A DNA stretch of 64,000 nt from Shewanella schlegeliana (GTDB lineage Bacteria > Pseudomonadota > Gammaproteobacteria > Enterobacterales > Shewanellaceae), in contig NZ_JAESVD010000005.1 in NCBI RefSeq assembly GCF_016765635.1, forward strand, positions 186,001 to 250,000. The letters are read 5' to 3'. Shown here piece by piece: positions 59,161-64,000 of this stretch. The position numbers and the translations under genes were made by a program. How positions within the stretch are numbered: the first letter of the stretch is position 1; every line of letters starts with the position of its first letter. The notes under the pieces are model-generated. The model was not told the DNA's origin and ran no database searches. It was given only the letters and a program-made list of their open reading frames with translations.

Positions 59161-59522
59161 CTATATCAGCAACTTGAGCTCCAAAGTCACTTAGACCTCG
59201 CCTCTGTAAATGCCGTTCACAACACCAATATTCCCTACCAGCACAACCACTTAATCGAATTTATCCAAACGTGCGCTCATGCCAAGCTATTCATATGCGC
59301 AATAGCTGCAAATATCAAAACCAATACTGGCTCTTAAACCTACAACCGCACAGTTTAAGGTCTGTTGAGAGGTCAAGCCATCACCACTCCCTAAACCGTG
59401 GTTAATACTTGCTATTGCCGCCTTTAAAAGCGCCTGCTATATCCTGATATCCAGCGATTTGAGTGCAGCCTAGGAAAAGTAAAAAATCCACCGCTTCAGT
59501 AGATAGTTAGCCTTGAAAACAA
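59161..59522. other. intergenic region between dedA and psrC
   Basis: About 360 bases between convergent genes, with no supported gene. A 61-codon frame starting at 59152 overlaps the dedA terminator and was rejected. Confidence 0.4.
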
Positions 59523-59548
59523 AAAGCCCAAACTTACGTTTGGGCTTT
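59523..59548 (-). terminator. terminator of the psrABC operon
   Basis: AAAGCCCAAAC / GTTTGGGCTTT with a 4-base loop; the minus strand continues TTGTTTTC. Confidence 0.87.
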
Positions 59549-59574
59549 CAATGGAGTCTCGAGTTATTTAGGCG

Positions 59575-60522
59575 TTAGCTGATATAGCTCTGACCCGCGT
59601 AAACCACGAAGTGTCTCAGTGCGAGTACGCCAAGAATCGTGCTACAAGATACAGTGATCAAGAAGCCTTTGCTGTGACGCCATGCCTTAGGGGCTAATGT
59701 ACTGGCCAATACCGGTACCACAAGACCTAAGCCCACAACGCCAATCCAAAATACACTGGCCCAAGTACCCGTCGTTATCGCTGCCGTTGCCGCCTGAGCC
59801 GCAGGGCCAGAGAAGTTAAGGCCGACGAATAACAGTACTAAACAGAGTGCTTCGTTAAAGGCCACCGGGTATTCGATACGATGAACCTGCTCGATACAAT
59901 CTGACTCTTTCTTGCTGAAGAACAAAGTTGCCACTAAGATATTACCCGCTGAGCCCACAGATAAGGCTGAGGCCAAGAACAACGCAGGCAGTACTGCGGT
60001 GTTCAGGATTGGGTAACTGATCATCGCTGACAACAAGAAGCCAGTATAAACACCCACACCAAGACCCAGAGCAAAAATCAGCTTATTAAGGCTATTCTCC
60101 ACCTGACGGCACACTTTAAGCGTACCAGCGAGCCAAGGCGCATATTGCAGAACCTGTTTTTCAAATACCAGCGCCGAAAATACAAACACGAGTGGAATAT
60201 AAACCAGCAGTGCGATTACACCCCATGCCATCACTGACGTTAAGTTGTAGTTGAGCAGGATATGATAAAACTCAAATGGTTTCGTCAAATCCAGCACCAG
60301 CAGCGCCATACCTAAACAGATAGCCACAGGGCCAATCACAGCCGCGGCCTTAATAACAGGCAAACCTTCTGTCGGCTGACCACGACTCTGCTTATACCAT
60401 TTAAGACCTATAGCCACCAGCATAGAGCCAGCAGATAATCCCGCCATAAACAAGTACACCGCGATGATCCAGTTCCAAACTACCGGATCGTATTGCTCCA
60501 TCGAGCCCCAGATATTGTTCAT
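59575..60522 (-). CDS. psrC: polysulfide/thiosulfate reductase membrane subunit PsrC (NrfD family)
   Basis: A 315-residue integral membrane subunit with 8 or more helices. The first helix motif, VYLFMAGLSAGSMLVAIGLK, is the usual NrfD/PsrC quinol-site beginning, and the overall length fits. It passes electrons from quinol to PsrB. The start codon overlaps the psrB stop by 4 bases, so translation is coupled. Last gene of psrA-psrB-psrC. Confidence 0.92.
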   Translation of the reverse strand: MNNIWGSMEQYDPVVWNWIIAVYLFMAGLSAGSMLVAIGLKWYKQSRGQPTEGLPVIKAAAVIGPVAICLGMALLVLDLTKPFEFYHILLNYNLTSVMAWGVIALLVYIPLVFVFSALVFEKQVLQYAPWLAGTLKVCRQVENSLNKLIFALGLGVGVYTGFLLSAMISYPILNTAVLPALFLASALSVGSAGNILVATLFFSKKESDCIEQVHRIEYPVAFNEALCLVLLFVGLNFSGPAAQAATAAITTGTWASVFWIGVVGLGLVVPVLASTLAPKAWRHSKGFLITVSCSTILGVLALRHFVVYAGQSYIS

Positions 60523-61091
60523 GCTTTGATCCCTCCTTTACGGCTAGGAATACGGTAGACGCGAGGCTCGGTGCCAAGGTTTACCTTCTGTTGGTAGTTA
60601 GGTTTCGTGTCTAACACTTTGCGTACTTCAGAGTTCATGTCATTTGCATCACCAAACACCAGTGCTTGAGTTGGGCAAACGGTTACGCAAGCTGGCTCTT
60701 CACCGCGAGCTAAGCGCGTTTCTTTACAGAAGTCACACTTATCTGGCACTCGTGTTTCTGGGTTAATGAATCGAACCTTGTATGGACAGGCCGCAACACA
60801 GTAGAGACAGCCCACACACTTCTTTTCGTTAATAGAGACGATGCCGTCATCATTAACGTAAGCGGCACCCGTTGGGCAAACCTTTACGCAAGGTGCGTTT
60901 TCACACTGCTCACAAGAGACACGGTTATACTTAAAATGTAGGTGTGGGAAGTTGCCGTAAGGCCCCTCGATTCTGACCTGAATGCGAGTCACCGACTCAG
61001 GCACATTGTTTTCACTGCGGCAAGCCACGTTACACGCTTGGCAGCCAATGCACTTATTTTCATCGTGCACGAGAACATAACGCTTAGTCAT
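60519..61091 (-). CDS. psrB: polysulfide/thiosulfate reductase Fe-S subunit PsrB
   Basis: A 190-residue electron-transfer subunit with four [4Fe-4S] clusters. The cysteine groups are CIGCQACNVACR, CEQCENAPCVKVCP, CVGCLYCVAACPYK and CDFCKE ... CVTVCP. It carries electrons from PsrC to the molybdenum subunit. Twelve bases separate it from psrA upstream. No signal peptide: it would be carried across the membrane with PsrA by the Tat system. Confidence 0.94.
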   Translation of the reverse strand: MTKRYVLVHDENKCIGCQACNVACRSENNVPESVTRIQVRIEGPYGNFPHLHFKYNRVSCEQCENAPCVKVCPTGAAYVNDDGIVSINEKKCVGCLYCVAACPYKVRFINPETRVPDKCDFCKETRLARGEEPACVTVCPTQALVFGDANDMNSEVRKVLDTKPNYQQKVNLGTEPRVYRIPSRKGGIKA

Positions 61092-61103
61092 AATTAACTC
61101 CGA

Positions 61104-63380
61104 TTAAATCTTGGCAATCTTGACACCGGTGGTATGCAAGTTCATACCTGTTACCGGAGAGGTCACATGAGGAAGTAAGTTACCGCAATGCACACCTTTA
61201 CCGGTCGCACGAGCGAGTTCCTTGTTCTTTGAACCACAGCCCATATAGGCAAAGACAGTATCTGGGCGTATACCTGGCGTAACTAAGGCATGACCTTCCT
61301 CACTGCCGGTATCGTTATAGATACGGATCTTGTCGCCGCTGGCGATCTTCAATAGCCCTGCTGTTATCGGGTGGATCCAAACGGCATTATCTGACATCAG
61401 ATTTGCCAGCATAGGCACGTTCTGCGTACCTGCGTTGGTATGAACGGCAACCTTACCTTGAATGAAAAATAACTCGTCGGCCTTTTTCATCGTCACTTCG
61501 CGGTAACGGATCACCCCGCGCCCAGGCGCCATTTTCTCGACTTTGGCAGAACTCAACTCAATCTTGCCTGTCGGCGTTTTAAAACTTAGCTGGCTAGCGT
61601 AAGTACCATCTTCATCAACCGCTTTAGCATTCGGGTAAGTATTTACAAAGTCTCTCACCATGCCACGTTCACGCAGCATTAGTGGTTTACCAAAGCTCAC
61701 ATAACCGTCTTGTTTGATTTTTCTCAATAAGTCAAAGTCACGCTGCACTTGGAACAGCTGCAAGGTTTCCATATTCTCCCAAGGGAAGTACTGGCCTTGG
61801 CCGAGTCTGTCAGCCAACTCTTTCCAAATTAACCAGCTCGGCTTAGTGTCGCCAATAGTTTCAACCACGCGTTGACGTACATAGTAGGCAGGGTTCTTAC
61901 CCGACTTATCGGCAACCTCTTCATCACGCTCAAGATAGGTAGACTCAGGAAGGAAGACATCGGCATAGGCCGCGCTCTCACTGATATAGATATCGCACGC
62001 CACCACGAAATCGAGTTTTTGCAACGTCTTAACGATGCGTGCTCTATCTGTCATGGTTTGCATAGGGTTTGTACGACTCATCACCCACGCACGTAGCTGA
62101 TAAGGAGTCGCGTCCAGTGTAGAGTCAAGAATCGTCTGGTAAATACCACCAGAAGACCAAGTTAAGGCATACTGCTCATCCACCATATCGATACGCTTAG
62201 CATCAATTTTGGGCATGCCATCGACACCAGGTTTGGCTAGAGTCGGCGCAACAGGCTCACCTGCGAACTTGTTGTAGCTCGAGGCTTTCTTACCAAAGTA
62301 CAAGCCACCTTTACGCTCAATGTTACCAATCAATACGTTGGCAGCGTATAGCGCACGGCGCATCTCAAACTCTTCGGTGGTAAACGATGAACGGTGACCA
62401 AAATCCACCATAGCATGTGGTGCAGCCGCTGCGTATTCATGGGTAATGCGGCGAATATCTTCGGCAGGTACGTCACTGATAGACTCAGCCCACTCTGGGG
62501 TGTACGCCTTCACCTCTTTGGCAAAATCGTCAAAGCCTGACACGTACTGTGCAACGAAAGCTTTATCGTATAGATCGTCTTCAATCAACACATGACATAT
62601 CGCCAATGCAACGGCGACATCGGTACCCGGTTTAATCGCATACCATTCATCGGCTTTGTCAGCCACAATCGAGAAGCGTGGTTCAAATACCACTAGCTTT
62701 GCGCCCTTTTCCATCTGTGCATTCATCATGCCTCTGGTTTCTGACATATTAATGCCTTCATAGAGGTTATGACCGAAGTTGATGATGTACTTAGAGTTGC
62801 TTAAGTCACGCTTAATCTTGCCACCAAACATCGCTTTGGCTGCGATAACATAACTGCCTGGACAGGTCGATGCATGGGTAAAGGTATTTGGACTGCCAAA
62901 GGCCTTGGCTAAATGGAAAAGATGTCCTGAGAGTGAGCCTGACTTTGATGAGAATGCGACAGTTTCTGCGCCATGCTCAGCTTTGATTTTATTAAGGTTC
63001 TGTGCAATCAGCTCATAGGCTTCATCCCACTCAATCTCTTGCCAATTGCCTTCACCACGCTCACCAACGCGCTTCAATGGCTTAACGATTCGCTGTTTAT
63101 CATAAAGCTGGCTATGACCCGCACCACCACGAGCACAGACGGCGCCACCAAATGACTTAGCATTTTTGTTACCGAGAATCGATACGTTCTTACCATTAAC
63201 GACACGTGCCGATATAGGGCAGCGAGTTGAACACATTTCACAAATACTTGCGACAGACTCTGCACTACCTTGCAGTTTTGAATCACCAAAGGCAGCTAAA
63301 GAGCCTGGAAGCGTTGCTAATGCGCAAGTCGCTGTGCCGGCTCCGGCCCCTTTGATAAAGGTTCGCCGATCTAGTTTCAT
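61104..63380 (-). CDS. psrA: polysulfide/thiosulfate reductase molybdopterin subunit PsrA (PhsA)
   Basis: A 758-residue periplasmic molybdoenzyme of the DMSO-reductase family. It has a Tat signal (DRRTFIKGAGAG). The N-terminal [4Fe-4S] ligands are Cys47, Cys50, Cys54 and Cys82; the likely molybdenum ligand is Cys173 in STCPGSYV, in line with PsrA/PhsA, which use Cys. It reduces polysulfide or thiosulfate; sequence alone does not separate these. GGGAG precedes the ATG. Upstream are two identical palindromes and a CRP-type site. First gene of the operon. Confidence 0.93.
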   Translation of the reverse strand: MKLDRRTFIKGAGAGTATCALATLPGSLAAFGDSKLQGSAESVASICEMCSTRCPISARVVNGKNVSILGNKNAKSFGGAVCARGGAGHSQLYDKQRIVKPLKRVGERGEGNWQEIEWDEAYELIAQNLNKIKAEHGAETVAFSSKSGSLSGHLFHLAKAFGSPNTFTHASTCPGSYVIAAKAMFGGKIKRDLSNSKYIINFGHNLYEGINMSETRGMMNAQMEKGAKLVVFEPRFSIVADKADEWYAIKPGTDVAVALAICHVLIEDDLYDKAFVAQYVSGFDDFAKEVKAYTPEWAESISDVPAEDIRRITHEYAAAAPHAMVDFGHRSSFTTEEFEMRRALYAANVLIGNIERKGGLYFGKKASSYNKFAGEPVAPTLAKPGVDGMPKIDAKRIDMVDEQYALTWSSGGIYQTILDSTLDATPYQLRAWVMSRTNPMQTMTDRARIVKTLQKLDFVVACDIYISESAAYADVFLPESTYLERDEEVADKSGKNPAYYVRQRVVETIGDTKPSWLIWKELADRLGQGQYFPWENMETLQLFQVQRDFDLLRKIKQDGYVSFGKPLMLRERGMVRDFVNTYPNAKAVDEDGTYASQLSFKTPTGKIELSSAKVEKMAPGRGVIRYREVTMKKADELFFIQGKVAVHTNAGTQNVPMLANLMSDNAVWIHPITAGLLKIASGDKIRIYNDTGSEEGHALVTPGIRPDTVFAYMGCGSKNKELARATGKGVHCGNLLPHVTSPVTGMNLHTTGVKIAKI

Positions 63381-63504
63381 GTTAAATCTCCCAATGACAG
63401 TTGTCCTTAGGAGAGCTGTAGGTGAAGCCCTGAGTTAACCGCTTAGCACAGTTAACATCCTCCTAAGGTTTTCATCATTGTTATTGAGGAGAGTAATATT
63501 GGAT

Positions 63505-63522
63505 ATTGTGGTAAACCACATA
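63505..63522. promoter_or_regulatory. psr operator copy 1
   Basis: The 18-base sequence ATTGTGGTAAACCACATA, whose core TGTGGT-AA-ACCACA (63507-63520) is a perfect dyad. It is 127 bases upstream of the psrA ATG. Confidence 0.7.
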
Positions 63523-63544
63523 CCGAATGTGAGATAGCAGCGTT

Positions 63545-63560
63545 TGTGAAGCAATTCACA
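63545..63560. promoter_or_regulatory. perfect CRP-type site upstream of psrA
   Basis: TGTGA-AGCAAT-TCACA matches the CRP consensus TGTGA-N6-TCACA in all ten defined bases. It lies between the two operator copies, 165 bases before the psrA ATG. CRP is needed for several anaerobic respirations in Shewanella, so activation of psr is plausible. Confidence 0.7.
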
Positions 63561-63598
63561 GTTCAAATTTGCACCAACACAGCTAAGTAAATGTGTAA

Positions 63599-63616
63599 AT
63601 TGTGGTAAACCACATA
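63599..63616. promoter_or_regulatory. psr operator copy 2
   Basis: Identical over 18 bases to copy 1, and 94 bases away from it, close to nine helical turns, so both copies would face the same side of the DNA. Confidence 0.7.
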
Positions 63617-63668
63617 AAGGAAAAAAGGTTAAAACTTTGCTGGTTACGCCATGTTTTCGATACAAAAC

Positions 63669-63688
63669 GTGCGGCTAAATAGCCGCAC
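63669..63688 (-). terminator. terminator after the histidine kinase gene
   Basis: GTGCGGCT / AGCCGCAC with a 4-base loop; on the minus strand followed by GTTTTGT. It separates the kinase gene from psrABC. Confidence 0.72.
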
Positions 63689-63722
63689 ATTTCATTAAAC
63701 TAACGTCACGATTGCGGCTTAG

Positions 63723-64000
63723 CTAAACCTCTATCGGTGCCTCACTGCCACGCTTTTTCAAGCTCAGCATTGCCACACAGCCTAAGACACCATCATCACG
63801 GTTGCATAGCATAAAGTGGCCATCATGGTCGCTAATCACCTCTTTACAGATGGCAAGCCCTAGGCCTAAGCCATCTACCTTAGTCGTGTAGAAGGTCGCC
63901 ATAACCGTATCGGAATCCATCGCTAAACCTTGGCCATTATCGGTAATATGCACATTGACTTGAAACTCTTTAAAATTCAGTTCGATGTTAATTTTACCAG
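63723..64000 (-). CDS. histidine kinase, C-terminal fragment (runs off the window)
   Basis: Only the last 92 residues are in the window; the gene continues past 64000. The catalytic ATPase domain is clear: DNGQGL (G1/N-type box) followed by TTKVDGLGLGLAICKEVI (G2 box). This spacing is seen in DctB/TtrS-like sensor kinases. No response regulator gene is visible. Its position just upstream of psrABC suggests it controls the operon, which is inference. It ends at its own terminator. Confidence 0.85.
   Translation of the reverse strand, partial: GKINIELNFKEFQVNVHITDNGQGLAMDSDTVMATFYTTKVDGLGLGLAICKEVISDHDGHFMLCNRDDGVLGCVAMLSLKKRGSEAPIEV

Larger units (their letters stand above)
63381..63668 (-). 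other. psrA upstream regulatory region
   Basis: About 290 bases between the psrA start and the terminator of the histidine kinase gene, without a gene. It holds the two operator copies and the CRP-type site described below. The promoter should lie between 63400 and 63500. Confidence 0.55.

Noticed and set aside
59152..59337. 61-codon plus-strand open frame after dedA
   Set aside because: It begins inside the dedA terminator, has no ribosome-binding site and no recognisable feature.

Overview
This window reads as chromosomal DNA of a marine gammaproteobacterium of the genus Shewanella. The case rests on the gene content and order: thiI, pomB-pomA, xseB-ispA-dxs, grpE/nadK and the lactate locus lldP, dld-II, lldEFG; the divergent ubiT/ubiU-ubiV genes; a psrABC polysulfide/thiosulfate reductase operon; and several cyclic-di-GMP proteins. 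No rRNA, tRNA, CRISPR array, prophage or transposase gene was seen. Most genes look intact and native.

Layout. 0-5.6 kb: an alpha/beta hydrolase, a GcvA-like LysR regulator, a small exported protein, thiI, and the sodium-type flagellar stator pair pomB/pomA. 6-10.7 kb: the isoprenoid operon xseB-ispA-dxs, then grpE (with a near-consensus heat-shock promoter) divergent from nadK. 11.4-19 kb: lactate uptake and oxidation (lldP, dld-II, lldE, lldF, lldG), behind a 660-base regulatory region with a CRP-type site. 19-29 kb: a TPR/TonB_C protein, a MATE exporter, a COG0523 GTPase, a small lipoprotein, a DEAD-box helicase and a large sensor with PAS, GGDEF and EAL domains. 29-38 kb: OsmC, a YbgC-like thioesterase, a second GGDEF-EAL protein, an HDOD protein, trhP, a frameshifted AraC regulator, a YfhL-type ferredoxin and a long RluA-family enzyme. 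38-42 kb: ubiT, ubiU, ubiV and adhC. 42-49 kb: DUF998, a YjiH-like gate-domain membrane protein, an NCS2 purine permease with a structured leader, and a second helicase. 49-57 kb: a periplasmic binding protein, a D15-type outer membrane protein, YgjV, a small PilZ protein, radA and a large PilZ protein. 57-64 kb: DUF2127, DedA, psrC-psrB-psrA, and the C-terminus of a histidine kinase cut by the window edge.

How the genes work together. Respiratory flexibility is the main theme. Lactate is imported by LldP and oxidised by Dld-II and LldEFG. UbiT/U/V allow ubiquinone synthesis without oxygen. PsrABC reduces sulfur compounds. CRP-like sites lie upstream of both lldP and psrA. A second theme is cyclic-di-GMP and motility: one dual GGDEF-EAL protein, one likely EAL phosphodiesterase, two PilZ proteins, an HDOD protein and the flagellar stators.

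The least ordinary features are non-coding: two copies of a MITE-like element in opposite orientation (about 49.0-49.4 and 54.57-54.84 kb), one holding an extra 126-base segment with a 19-base inverted repeat; a three-way-junction RNA leader before the purine permease that does not look like the classical purine aptamer; a pair of identical 18-base palindromic operators flanking a perfect CRP-type site upstream of psrA; seven tandem copies of an 8-base unit in a 1.2-kb gene-poor stretch; and an AraC-family gene whose true start lies upstream of a one-base frameshift. All functional names are from recognition of sequence motifs, without database searches.
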